Source of the DNA: Talpa occidentalis
Taxonomy: Eukaryota > Chordata > Mammalia > Eulipotyphla > Talpidae
Length of the DNA: 64,000 nt
NCBI RefSeq assembly: GCF_014898055.3
Contig: NW_023600993.1
Location: 14,164,850 to 14,228,849 of the forward strand
Reading direction: 5' to 3'
Both the position numbers and the translations under genes were made by a program. The notes beneath the pieces are model-generated. The model ran no database searches, was not told where the DNA came from, and worked only from the letters and a program-made list of their open reading frames with translations. Below are positions 51,351 to 64,000 of this stretch, piece after piece (the first letter of the stretch is position 1; each line of letters begins with the position of its first letter).

Positions 51351-53699
51351 GATGAAGCTCACTTTCAACTTGTTACTGTAAACCAACCATGAGTTTGCAG
51401 ATTAGCTACCATCACCCTATTTCTATGTGACACAGATAATCAGGAGCCATGTCTTCCCCTCACTTTCAGCTCAGAATAAAAAACCACAGGGAGCTACAGT
51501 GTGAATGATCAATGATGATAATAAGGAGGTGACAAATTCAGACAGTGGGGGGTCAAAAAAAGTAGCAAAGAATATTCAAAGGAACCAGCTCTCTTTCGTG
51601 TACATTTTCAGGAGGACCTGTAGAAGGGTTAAGAAAGCTGGACTCCACTGGGGCAGGAGAAAGTTGATGAACTTCTACCGTATCTTCAACTGTGACCAGT
51701 TAACAGATGCATGAAAACTGTCCTTTTATTAGAAAGGAACCTAGCAGGTTCATAAAGAAATTTGTAGGAAATGTCTTTGAACAATGGGATTCTTGTAGTC
51801 TAATTCAATTTAATAAGACACACTTTACCCTCTTACTGCAAATAATGAATATTCTCAAACTCCATGCAGATCACTGCATCCCTAAACAACATTTTTTGCC
51901 CTTTTCTATTTCCTTCTATATCAACAGGTATGCTGGACACAAAGAATCAGAATACACAAAAACTCAAGTTTACAAACAGAAAGCAAGGTTGTAAATGAAA
52001 ATTTTCACTTGCTATCATAGAACAGTCAAAATTCCTTTAACTGGCGAACTCTTACCAGTGACTAAAAAAATGTGATTCAATTTGCATATTGGCTTATTCC
52101 TAACATATCTTGAAGTAGCTGAGCCAAAAACTTCTGGGTTATTAAAACATGGGCAACAGCAATGAAGTCATAAGCTGTAACTTTTTTTATCTCCACTTTT
52201 CTAATTTCTTGGCTCATCCCCATACAACTGTGCTATGTATATCAAACCTCTTCTTGGGAATCCTAAAATATAAGTGACTGTAGTAGTGGGTTGATCTCAC
52301 TGATTAGCAAAAGGAACCTTCACCTCTGTGTTAATAAGCAGGATCCTGAGGTGCTATCTGTACTTGACAGGAAATACTCTTGTGACAGATCAGTGATGTG
52401 GAGTTGAATCAGATCTTTCACAGTAACTGCATCTTGCAAAATGATTATAAAAAAAAAAGGCAGGTTAAGAGTGTGCAAAGAAACTGATCTAATGGTTGGT
52501 AGTAACCAGGTGTACCCCTTCACAGCTGGGTTAGAAGAAGTACTCTAACAAAAAGCCATTATTTTTATTTTTCCTCTTTTCTACTTTCGTATTCCAAGTC
52601 TTTCAGAGTTGGAAGATATGGAGTAAACACAGAAGTACACTAAGATCAGAGGGAAGAAAGTTCCAGGAAAGAAGCGGGAAGTATAGATTTTTTTTTTCTT
52701 TTAAATCATGTGAGAAGTTAACTTAAAAAGAGGGAAAATGAATCAAGTAAGGAAACTGGGGAGACCCCTATTCTCCGTAAAATAGCACCCTTTCTCAGAG
52801 AACAGGAGTCACTACAGAATCCTAGAAAACTTCTGAGCAAGGTTCATAGCTAAAGTAGTAAAGTATAGTAGTAAGATAAAGATAAAAAGCAAAAGCTTAC
52901 TTTATGTGGCACTGATAGACTTGAACTAGGCTATCTTTATGTGTTACATGTTCTCTGGAGGGGCTGCTGTGGCCTTCTCTAGACCATGATTTTAAATCAC
53001 CACTGACCCTGTTTCTGTCCCCTCTCCTAAGTTTACTTTTCCAGCAGTTATTTGCCTTCTTATGTCTCCAATACTTGAATTTCTTTTTATGGCTGGACTC
53101 CTCCATGGAACTGCCCGCACCTGCACTGCCAGTTTAGCCTCCACCATTTCCATAAAAACCAGATTCGCTGCATTTCAACTCTACTTTTCAAAGAGATTTT
53201 GCAAATCAACAAATATCCCTATCAAATACATTTTCTCACTGGGTCCATTTTTTATTTTGGGATCATCTGAGCTATGACCATAAAGTCTAACCTAACTAAA
53301 CCTTTCATTAAAAACAAAATGAGGGAAACACATGCTCAACCTTAGAAATTCTTTCAGAGTTTATGTTCAAATAAAAGGTTTAACAGTCGAAAGACAAAAA
53401 GACATAGCCCAAAGGGATGCCAGGCCTCCCATCCAACAATAAATAAAATTTAAAAAGTATAGAAAAGGAATGGAACCTATCTTTTCCCCATCTGAGTTTT
53501 GGTGAAAGCAGAAAAAGAGAATTTGATGAAGGTTTTGGAAAAAAAGATCCTAGAAAAAACTAGGTAACTTCTCCTCCGCTTTCTCCCCACTTAACTGCTA
53601 TGGATTGCATTTATTTTTATTTAAGCACATCTTCAATACACACACATGTATACCCCAACCCTTTAAAAAAAAAAAGGGCCTGAAATTTTAGTTACACCA

Positions 53700-55160
53700 C
53701 ATGTGGTTTTCATTTGTGAAAAATGAACAAGCTGTTTGTGGTTAAACTGTCTAATCGCCTGTTATCAATCTAGCGCTGCATTCAAGATTTACAGGATACA
53801 TCAGCTTCTGTGCCACATTAGCTGCAAAGGGGGTGGGGGGGTGGGAGGGAAGAGGAGGAGGAGAGAGTTTATCCTGAGGAATAATATTTCCAGTGCAGCC
53901 ACACTCACACTACATCTGGTTGTGCTGGTAGCGGCAGTTAAATTGAAATATTTCACAGCGTGTGTCAGAAACATGCAGAATGGTAATTATGACAGATCTG
54001 ATTAAGCCGGAGTGCCACAAGCTCCCTGGCCAGCGCCGGTTGTGCAGGTGTGACCTTGTGCGTGCCTGCGTGTGTAAATAAAATTAATTACAAGCGAGAG
54101 GGTGAAGGCTTCAGTGACATCACAAAGCGGAGAAACTCCCAAGGGGGAGACCTAATGGAATATTTTCCCTCAGTCTAATAATACAGTTCATATTGACTTG
54201 AGGTAATTAGTGGGATCATTAAAGCAGTTTTCCCGGCGTATTTGGCTGCCTGATCAGATTAGTGAAAATGTTCTTCAGAACAAGCCCTGTGTGGTCTGCC
54301 AGAGAGGAGGAAATAAAAAGCAACAAAGCATATTTTGGAATGATAAGCAGCGCTGGACTCTTACTTTAGCGAAAAAATCTCGACTTCTCTCTGGAGCCTA
54401 CCGATCTGACTGTCCTGTCCATTTTAATTCTTCTGTTCCACTCGCCTATTCCTCCACGCTTTCAGAACGGGTTCTCTCATCTCCCCTTCTCTCGGTTAAA
54501 TCAGACTGCTTATCACGAGGAGCCATCCCAACTCCCCAACAAATCTCTTAAACAAGGCAATTTTAAAATCGGGGGAAAGTATCTTAAAGGACTGCGGCAC
54601 TGTTAACTGACAATATGGGGCGATTGGGAAAGGCAAAAAGGAGGAAAAAAAAGGGAAAGGATTGCCACTCAAAACACACCTGCTAAACAAAAGATTCCTC
54701 TCTTCTGTGACACATGACGGAAATTTAAATATTTAGTTGCTTTCGGATCTCAGAATGGGCTTCCGTGCAGGCCAAAGTTGGGGCAAACGCTCCTCCTCTT
54801 TAACAGAACACACAGCCCTCGTCAAGAAAGGGCCATTTGTCTGAAAACACTCGATCGAGCATGCTCTACCTTGCCACTGGAATATGCCAAGCGCTGTCAC
54901 AGATGGCAGGCTCTGACAGTTCCCATCCGTAGCGTTGATACTCGACAGTTCAGCACAAGATCAGTGACATTCTGTCTCATTAGAACCACGCTAATTATCA
55001 CAGCTAGTTTCAGGGGAAACCATGTGTTGCAATGGTCAATTTGAAGGAGTCTGTGCATCAACAAACTGGTAATAAGGATCAGACACCTTATTATATGACA
55101 GCATGCTGCCTATGATCTGATTTACAGAATCAGAGGCACTGAGGCGGCCGAGGAGGCTGG
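53700..55160. promoter_or_regulatory. Candidate enhancer cluster in the CUT2 intron
   Basis: The block has no repeats, more CpGs than its surroundings, and dense homeodomain/TALE-type motifs: AATTAATTACAAG (54081), GGTAATTAGTGGGATCATTAAA (54202), TGACATCA (54115), and CTGTCACAGATGGCAGG with CTGACAG (54894-54921). A G-run array (53828-53848) lies inside. These features resemble vertebrate conserved noncoding elements around developmental regulators. Activity is not shown. Confidence 0.35.
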
Positions 55161-56253
55161 CGGTTTATGAAACAGTGTGTTTAAACCCAATTCCTGAAGC
55201 ATACTGGTTGGAGGGGGAATTGGTAAAAAAAAAAAAAAAAATACACAAAGGCAACTGGAATTGTTGAATCAAGAAATCAAAGGAGAATAGATTCTCCAAG
55301 AACATACAACAGAAGTAGATTAAGACTTAGGAAAAAGACAACTTCACCAGTGTAACAATTGCACGGTGACCCCACAAACAGTTTGGAACTTACATTTTCA
55401 CAAGGTGTTTCCCATAAATTATAAATGGCTATATCCCTACTAACCTATAAAATATGTACATACATTTTTAAATGGGTGGTCCTCAATTTGTTCATTTGTC
55501 GCTTGAAAGAACTGCACGCGTGAAAGCAGAGCAACCGCACTCCTCACCATGAATCATCTCAAGGTACTTTTAAAGATACTGAGTATTCCTTTTGCAGGGG
55601 CAAGGAGGCACAGGAGATTCCTATTACCAGCATAAGTTCTTCCATCCCTCTCTTCATTGATGTGAAATTTTAATGTTGCAGTTTCCTCCAGAGCTATTTT
55701 TCTATTGTCATTTTGCATAAATGCATTTTCATAGCTCATTCATTTCACACGGCCTTTATTTTCATTCCTCATATGAGGAAAAAAGAAGATAAAGCTAAAA
55801 TAAAATCCACCTTTACTATCAAAAACATAAAAGACAACTGTTGAGACTTCTGAGAAAACACTTTGTTTTCTAGCCTGGTCGTTTGTTAGAGGATTATATC
55901 AGTGATAGAGCTCTGTGCGAAATCTAACTGAATGACATGCAGTTTGAAGATTAATTCTTATTGAGAGTTAAACCTCAATGATTTGCTGCCTTCCCCACAC
56001 CACTGTGTACACACCAGATTCTGCCTGAACAACTCTTCAACTGTCACAGCTGGTTGTAGAAGGGCTTCCAAAAAGAGGAACTACCCCCAAATATTCTTAG
56101 TCCACACTTCACCTTCAACTATCAATTTAGGATAAAAGATGACCTTCTAAAGCAGAGTCTACAAATCCACAGTTGTGTGCCCAGGCCGCAGGATACAGAC
56201 ACCAAACTGCTTAAAAGCCACCCTCTCCTGGTGGCCTCTGTGGGTACCCTCAC

Positions 56254-56270
56254 GGGGGCGGGGGGGGGGG
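56254..56270 (+). repeat. G-rich run
   Basis: GGGGGCGGGGGG-type tract, about 17 bases with a single C; slippage-prone and quadruplex-capable. Confidence 0.8.
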
Positions 56271-59200
56271 GCCTTTTCGGAGGTGGCCTGATATTCACAA
56301 ATTGAGTCTTTTCAAATCCTGTCTAAAATTTTCTTACAATGTTTTCTAAAGATGGAAAAACTGGACTTTTAGTTATGAACACATTTCTAACAGTTGACTT
56401 ACTAAGTGGGTTAATGAGGAAAATGTATTTAGAGGACTTAAGTTAATGAATTTTAAATTCAGAGGGAAAAGAGTAAATTTTTTAAATGATTTAAAAGTGG
56501 CAATAAGATAACTGAAAATCTTGTATCTAACTTGTTAAAATAGGTAACAGTTAAGTGTTCTGGGGGGAAAACACCCCTTTAATGTTTTTGAGGCAAAAAC
56601 ATAACAGGCAACTAAGTGTTCTACGTAATAATTCTATATTAAACACTGGGTTTATAAAAACATATTTGATTTTTATAATATGGTAATGTGAAAAGAGCTC
56701 ACACTCAGATCCATAAATTTAACTAGCCCTTAAAGCATCATGTAACACACAATCACAGACCTTTTACACTGCTTATCTATTTAAAACCATTCAACAGCCC
56801 TGTCTATCAATCAACTAGAAATACAAAGTCAGGTCTACATTTTAAAAAACTTAAATCCAACACGCATCCCCAAGATGTAGGCAGAAGAGATTCTTAGTGG
56901 TGGCTACCAGCCAACAGCAACTTAAAAAGGAGACCAATGGACTCCACATCCTTCCTGCTCAAGAAGGCAGACAAGGGCCTGCAAAAATGTGTGTTCAACG
57001 GGATGCTGCAGACGCTGTGAAGCTCCACTCTGGTGGCCATACACTACTCCTTCCTCTCCCCAAATTTCCTCTTGTCCTTACTCTTCCCCGACCCAGGGAA
57101 ATCTAAGCTCCCCCACCCCAGGGTCTCTTCTACCCAGTCAAAAATTAAATAAATAAATGAATAACTACACTAACTAGATGGAAAATGAACAGAGACAGTC
57201 CTCAGATTGTGGCTGGAGGACACTCTGTTTGGCCAAGAGGAGGGGCTGTGAGGACACATAGGGAGGACCTTGCCACGGACAGCTGGAGAAGGAAGTGGCA
57301 CCAGAGGTAAGAGAAACCATGAGTCTCAGATCTGCAGGGGCCGGGGAGGCGATACAGGTGAAATCCTGTTGCAGCAAAGACCATAACATGAACATTCCAA
57401 AGGAATGAATCAGCACAGGACTCCAAAGTATACTTTCCGTGAAGTGTAATTTAATTCTAACAAAATAAAAGATGCCTTCACAAACATGCCAGAATACAGA
57501 ATGCAGTCAGGGCTCTAGGACTTGGTTTTTCCCCACTCTGCGTTTTGTCTAAGATTCTCTTCCCAGCAATGAGAAATTTAGCCCAATTTCTAAACCCATT
57601 CATTTGTGACCCATCAAGTCTGAGATATTTAAGACATACCAATCACCATCAAAAATTCTCCAAACCTGAAGTTAAAAGGATACTTTTTTTTCCCCACCTA
57701 TGGACCTCAGCTGCGTCAAAGTTTTTTCTTCCCTTTCTTCTACCCTCCATCTCTCATCCTAGAAACCTTCAATCTCAACGGCAAATGAGTCTGGAAAGTA
57801 GGTGGAAGTCTTGAAATTACTTGGTTTCTTCTATGTCTGGTGCTCTCCTCACAAAGACAGAAACCCTCTCTTTCTGGCATTAAAAACCAAACCTATCAAC
57901 CAGCCAAAGGCACAGCAGCCAAAGTTCTGTAACTCCACACGACTGGTGAGTAGTAGAGATTATACTGGTAGCATGGTAGGTCAAACATGTTTTTCCTTTC
58001 TCTCATTGCTTTACTTGAAAGAAATACCCTGTTCAATAAAGCACTAAAGAGAAATCACCTCTGAACACAAGTGGGGATGCAGTGTGCACGGCACAAGACC
58101 TCAACTCCTGCTGCATTATCGCCTCTGCAGCTCCATCTCCGCAAACATGAAAATCAATGTAACAATTCGATGTTCAAGGCAAGGCCTACAGCGCTGCTAA
58201 TGTCCCCTTGCTGGACATACACCTTAAGTCTCAGAGCTCCCAAGGGGTTTGCTGTGGAATAAAATTAGATTCCGACATCTGCCACCATTAAGGAAAAAAT
58301 TCCATTTCCATCTCCCGTATGAAAACACTATAACCAATGAACAGTAACTGAACCTTGATACCGTAATGGTTATTACCCAAATCAACTATTTTTTTTAAAC
58401 AGTAAAATTAGCGAATTCTGCTCTCATAATTATTTGAATGTTATCAGACTAAATGTTTGATAAAATTCCAATATGATTCACTTGGAAAAACTGCTGCTTA
58501 TTTGAATACTCAGAATATAAAGTGTATTCATTTGTAGCTATTCACATTATGTTTAAAGCATATCATCTTTTTAAAGTTTGCATTAGTCTGCTTTCCTACC
58601 CAAGCACAAAAAGTAGCCTACCTTTGGTTTTCACTTGCATATTTTATTCAGACATTTCTATTAGAGTTAAAAACAATCTCATTTCTATTACTCATCGAAG
58701 AGGAGAGATCATATAATACATGTGAAATGGAATCTACAGAGTTGGTTCTTTTACTGAAAATACCTTGTGCATTAGTCACTGCATAGCACAGCAACCCTGT
58801 GTCTGGTTCTATAACATTCTAGGGCTGAAGTAACTTTAAAATAATTATGCTGCCTGCCATTCAAGTCGTCTACTTAAAGCATTTCCTTCCGAAAATGAGA
58901 GGTATTTGAAACACAACACATTAAGTAAATCAGCCTGTATGGAGCCTCCTGCTTGGCACATGAAGTCATCCGTGTGTGTACAGTGCTATCTGATTAAACC
59001 TCTTCTGCAGACCTTACAGCATGCGACCTCTTCCCAAATCTCAGATTCTAAAGATGAAATCACTGCCCAATGTCAAAGCCCCCGTGACAATGCCCCAAAC
59101 CACAGCCTCCTCTGAGGAACTTTGCAGCCTTCCCCACCCTCTGCCCTCACCAGGAATGAGAAAGTCCTGCTTCCACAGGTACTAGGCAGCTAAGAACCTG

Positions 59201-59519
59201 GGTTCCATGAATGTGTCCATTGAGACCTGAAAGTCCCCCCAGTGGACTATCAGCTAGTCCAGTGTCCCAGATTCCCCTTCCCTGGAGCTGAGCACGAGAC
59301 CAGCGCTGCCTGGAACTGCAGAGACAGTGCCACAGCATGAGAGGTGCCGAGGGCTTGGGCTGGTGCTACTACTGAGCAGCGGCGTGGCCCCCCTTGTGAG
59401 ATGAGGAAAACAACTCACAGGGTTACTCGGAGAAGGGCAAATACAACAGAAGGCAGGATGGGGTCTAGCACAAAAGAGGGGATGCTACGAGGCCCACCCA
59501 GAGGATCAGGGCGCAATGG

Positions 59520-59554
59520 AGCAGAAGCAGACGGAGCCGAAGCAGACGGAGCCG
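59520..59554 (+). repeat. Short 15-bp tandem duplication
   Basis: GAAGCAGACGGAGCC occurs twice head to tail in a locally GC-rich intronic patch. Confidence 0.8.
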
Positions 59555-60679
59555 GCCGCGTGCAAGGAAGAGTGATGCTGTGATTTCCCGCTTCACACAC
59601 CCTTCATGGGGGATTCTCTGCCTCATTCTGACAAGCCTTGGCGTTTATTTTCAAGGCCTAGATAATGCTTTCGACAGAATTTTGACCATAAAAAAAGGTC
59701 AGTTTGATTTTGAAGATTTTGCTCTTTGGGGTTGTTTTTTGTTTTTGCTGGTTTTTGTTTCCATCTCAAAAAACATGGCAAGAGAGCAGAACTCAACAAG
59801 GAGAGGTTTCCACTTTGGGAAAGGTTTATGTTGAAGTACTCACCAATCTTTTCATATAGTGCAAAGACCTAAACTGAACAACTCAGAGAAAAACTACTAA
59901 AAATCTACCAGCAGTTTCTGCCAGGAAGTTATGCTAAAGGAGCAGTTAGGAACAACTATCCGAGGGAAAGAAAGTTAACAGTTTGTTAGACCCCACAGCC
60001 TATAAAGGGCCCCATGGATTCGCTCTCAACCTGGCATGAGGGGATTAAGGAACAGCTTGGGGGGGTGCTGACACACAGAGCTGCCAATGGCTGCCGCTGA
60101 AGGCTGGTGGAGAGTTTTGCAGGATAGTGGTACAAAGAGCAAGGATGCTTGAAACTCCCAGACTATCATTCCCATGACATTATTCACCAATTAATGACGC
60201 CATCTGTATCCCAAAATCACTCACTCAGCCATGGTGGGAGAACTAGGGATCAGAATTAAAAGAAAGAATGAGGCCAAAGGCAGAAGGGGGCTGCTAACCC
60301 TAAGGCGCTATGCTGTTGTCAGAAAGGGAATGGGGAGACTGAGAGAAGGGGGGGTTGACTTAAGTGTCAGATGACAAGCAACTAAATGACAGCGTCAAGT
60401 TTTCATAGTTATTTTGTTTGCTTTAATGACCATTAATACAGGTGTAGTTTCTCTGTTTAACTATTGTGGAGATTTGGGGAAAGTGTCTGGCCCTTGTAAG
60501 AATATAATCTGTTATAATTTAATTGGACAGGTCAGAGAAGGTACAGGATCAGAAAGAAAGGCGAGAGAATATGTGTTTAAATATGAGTTCCTCACCCTAA
60601 TTAGATGAAATAGCCAAAACAAGAATGTGCAGGGCAGGTGGGGGAGGGGTAAAGTGAGAACAGGACATTTCTCCTTAAT

Positions 60680-61120
60680 GCATAGTCTTGGCATGTAAAT
60701 GAAGACATCTGAAGAAGCACACAGGTTTGAAGCGGCTCGAACATTCTATCATAATTAGAAACATTTCAAGAGCCCTGTAATTTCCAATCAAAATTACAGT
60801 AATTTCCGATATACAAGCCATGATTCATGACAGAATTTTACATTCCATGAGAGATTACAGTGGCCTGATGTATGACACGCTGAGTACAGCACTAACATAA
60901 ACAATTCAGTTTAATGTTTAAACAGCACTTGATGTTTAGAATCTCACAATAAAAGAAACATATTATTGTAGAAATTATCACTTTGACAGTGATTGAAGGG
61001 TAGGCAGGCATGTGGCCTATAAAGCTATAATTTTTACAGTCCACAGCTTGAGTTTAATCATTTTGATATAACATTTCCAAGATATCCCTTAAGTATTTCA
61101 TCCAGCCTATAACTTAAACA
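60680..61120. promoter_or_regulatory. Candidate intronic regulatory element
   Basis: Repeat-free AT-rich block about 1 kb from the CUT2 exon, with TCATAATTAG, CAAAATTACAGTAATTTCC, AGTTTAATCATTTTGAT and TTTGACAGTGATTGA. Motif-based inference only. Confidence 0.25.
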
Positions 61121-62085
61121 AGAACAACCTTTTCTAAAGAAAAACTCCCATCAAGTACCACTACTAATGTTAATAGAGTAAAATTTTAGGAAAATCTAAC
61201 AAAAATGTGTTGTATTGTAAATATTTGAGGTTGAATTTTTTTACTAGACACCAGAGGAGGATTCATTAATGACAATGAAAATATATTTGTTAAAAATTTC
61301 AAGTCAAGTCGTTAAAATCTTACCTGTGTCCTTGATTGCCTCTTAATCTCACATGGACAATGTTATCAAATCACTTTAGCAAAGAAGACAGTTTTGTATT
61401 CTGGTGTTTTAAAAAGCAGCACAAGGCTTTATAGATATTTCTGAGTTTTTCATATAGAGGACCCCTACTTTTGATGAGCATAAATTACCAATATATGACA
61501 GTCATACTTATAAAAGTCTGCCTCATCTATCCTTTATTATGTTTTCATCTTGTTTTGTGGGAATTTATAACTTTTCCAGTTCGATTCATCTGTAATTCAC
61601 CAGACGTGGGCAATTTTTCGAACTGTAATTCAATTTGTGTAATACATTTAAATGAACATCATTAGTATACAAAGATACAGGTACAACAGTTTGTTTTAAT
61701 AAGTGCACCGAATAGCTGCAGCTGCCTGAGTTAGAACAGAAGACACTGCTGCCTGTGTATTTTAGACTGGGAATCAAGGTCATCTAATAGTAATTCAAGT
61801 TATTTGCTCCACTGCAATAGATCAGACTGAGAAACTTCCTATATATTATGACAATCTTCTGAAACAACTATAAACTGACTCAGCAATTGACTGAAAAATC
61901 CTTGATCTGGAGCCCACACAGGTGTTTGACAAAACAAAACTGCTACCTGAATCTGAACATTCTATTTCATCACAGGGCTCTGTAAATAATCCTGGAGATT
62001 GTGACCTCTCCGTGATGCGAGTTCATGTTGAAAATAGATACCCCTTCTAATGAAATTTTCATAGGATCGCAGATAATCATTCTCA

Positions 62086-62262
<177 letters not shown>

Positions 62263-64000
62263 CTACAAAACATTGTGAACATGGCTGTCATTTCTCATCG
62301 GCCAAATTGTGTTGAAGCTTCTCAGGCTCAGCATCCAAACTGGACATTGTTGCTCCTTTTATGATCAAGGTGACCAACAGCACAGTCATTCCACGTGAGT
62401 TATTACCCCGAGATCAGATTGCTCGACTTAAGGAAGTCACATTGTCACAGGTGACTGCCTCTATAATATGACAGCAACTGCCAGCTGACAACCAGGAATT
62501 ATAACGCCATAAAGTAAGTTTTCTGGAAAAAAGAATAGTTTTAAAGACTTGAAAACCCTAACCTAATTGTTTCCCAATTACCTTCCATTGCAATTCTAAC
62601 AAAGGAAATTCACAATTAAAATCATAATGCATGGTGCTGAATCTTCCTGGGTGCCCGGTGCCTAATAGACAATTGCATCACTAATAGCTATTACATACTA
62701 TGGCCTTTTTAATTTTAGACTTTTTTTAATGCCTTTTCCTCTTATGTTTCATTTTTAAAATCTTCCATAACAAAGCCATTTGCAGAGCTGCATATTTAAA
62801 TCTTCTATCCATCCATGAAACAGGTACAGTGCCTTGCTTAATTATCATAAAGGCTGGTTGCATTTTACACGTGCATGTCCAAGCTGTTCTGTATAATTAT
62901 TTCATCTTTTCCTGGCACCCCTGTATATAACTATTTCCTTTTGACTTGTGGAACCAGACAGTAAGAAAATGGTTCACAATATTTAACAGAATATCACTGT
63001 GACACTGAACGTATAGTCAGTGACTTTACAGATATATCCACACTATGTGACATTGAATCAAAAATTAGTAATAATGCCTTTGGTAAATAATGATAAACAG
63101 GGAGCAGCAGGAAAATGCCACAGAATTTTAGGGATAAAAATACAACCTCAAACTCAAGATTTACTGATAATATTATTAATCTTGAAAATCCCAAATTTAA
63201 TTTTTATTATGCAATTACATGAACTAATCTGGAAAATGTACATGTGAACTATACAGTTGTGGTTTTTTTTTTTTTTTGAACTAGGAAATAGGTGAAATAT
63301 AAATGGAAAGTTATCCAAGATGCAGGACCATGTCTTCCCAGCAAAATGATTTTAAGGACAGCATTTTTTTAGGGAACGTTATACAAGCCAGGTTTCTGTT
63401 CTCTAGTAAATTATCACTTTGAATAACTTCTCACATATACTACAAACAAAAGAGAATAATACACACTCTGGGATAAGTGAAGGATTTTGGGGGGTCACTA
63501 AATGATAATATACCCTCCTAGCCACACTGCAAGTCACTCAGATTCATTACACCCTGCTCCCAAATATTCTGTATCAAAAATGGGGCAGCAGTTATCTTAA
63601 CTCATTCAACTCTCCGCTCTTTGAGAGCAAATGAGCCCCTTGTATAGCTTACCTTCAGAACCCCAACTTCTAGCCACTTGGCAAAAACAACACCTGCTTA
63701 TTTTGGGAAGGCAGCGAGAGTCTCCTGCCTTGACATCACCCTCTAACCCCTGAAAGGACAATGTAAAATGACTGGACCACAGGCCTCAAGTGAGGACAAG
63801 AAGGTAAGCTAGGACAAGGGACCAATTAGCTGGGTTCCCTAAACTGGGAGCTGGAGCTTGGAATGTGGGAGTGCAGCAGACATCCTCTCTGTATGCAAGG
63901 GCACTCACAGAGGTACATTAAGGACTGAAGGCCACGAAGAATGTGCACAGGGCTTTGAAGCAATAATCTGCTAAACACTGCTTTAGGAGCCAGAAGAGTT
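62263..64000 (-). other. SATB1: SATB1 intron upstream of the CUT2 exon (partial)
   Basis: Intronic sequence running off the right edge. The acceptor AG is at 62263-62264. No repeat family recognised apart from a T-run at 63265-63279. No exon seen. Confidence 0.85.

Overview
The window is nuclear DNA from a placental mammal. It has split exons with GT-AG introns, LINE-1 and tRNA-derived SINE copies, and old mammalian repeats (MIR, MLT1, MER5-like). The only protein-coding gene I can support is the 3' part of SATB1, on the minus strand. SATB1 is a nuclear matrix-associated chromatin organiser and transcription factor. Three coding exons are present: 62262-62107 (first part of the second CUT domain), 37308-37105 (rest of CUT2) and 34835-34338 (glutamine/proline linker, homeodomain, acidic C-terminus, stop). 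Together they give 285 codons of the C-terminus. Earlier exons lie beyond position 64000. The paralogue SATB2 was considered and rejected, because its C-terminus is different. Species is not resolved. The single lineage-specific SINE and the young L1 family should identify it by database search.

Layout. Positions 1-29500 are the intergenic region downstream of SATB1 and are repeat-rich. At 2212-4515 an old palindromic DNA transposon was split by a polyadenylated retrocopy with target-site duplications. That retrocopy was itself split by a SINE/L1 chimera with its own duplications. At 10812-15690 there is a pile of minus-strand L1 copies. The best preserved (12774-14800) keeps an uninterrupted ORF2 C-terminal half and sits inside an older L1. 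At 20590-24840 two old L1 copies are interrupted by an MLT1 LTR, a TTTC/TTCG microsatellite and a degenerate 50-bp minisatellite. At 26885-27760 there is an old plus-strand L1.

Positions 29500-33750 hold AT-rich unique sequence that may include a long SATB1 3' UTR. A good proximal poly(A) signal lies at 33764-33769. Positions 34836-64000 are SATB1 introns, notably poor in young mobile elements; only old MIR and L1 scraps were seen. This is typical of a developmental regulator locus packed with control elements. The best enhancer-like segments by eye are around 53700-55160, 47650-47950 and 60680-61120.

The main points worth checking are the three-level nested insertion with the SINE/L1 chimera, the rearranged polyglutamine linker of SATB1 with a weak donor and a tandem CAGCAG acceptor, the clustered substitutions in an otherwise very conserved C-terminus, and the recent L1 activity. 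Small open frames elsewhere look like chance or repeat-derived frames and are not annotated as genes.
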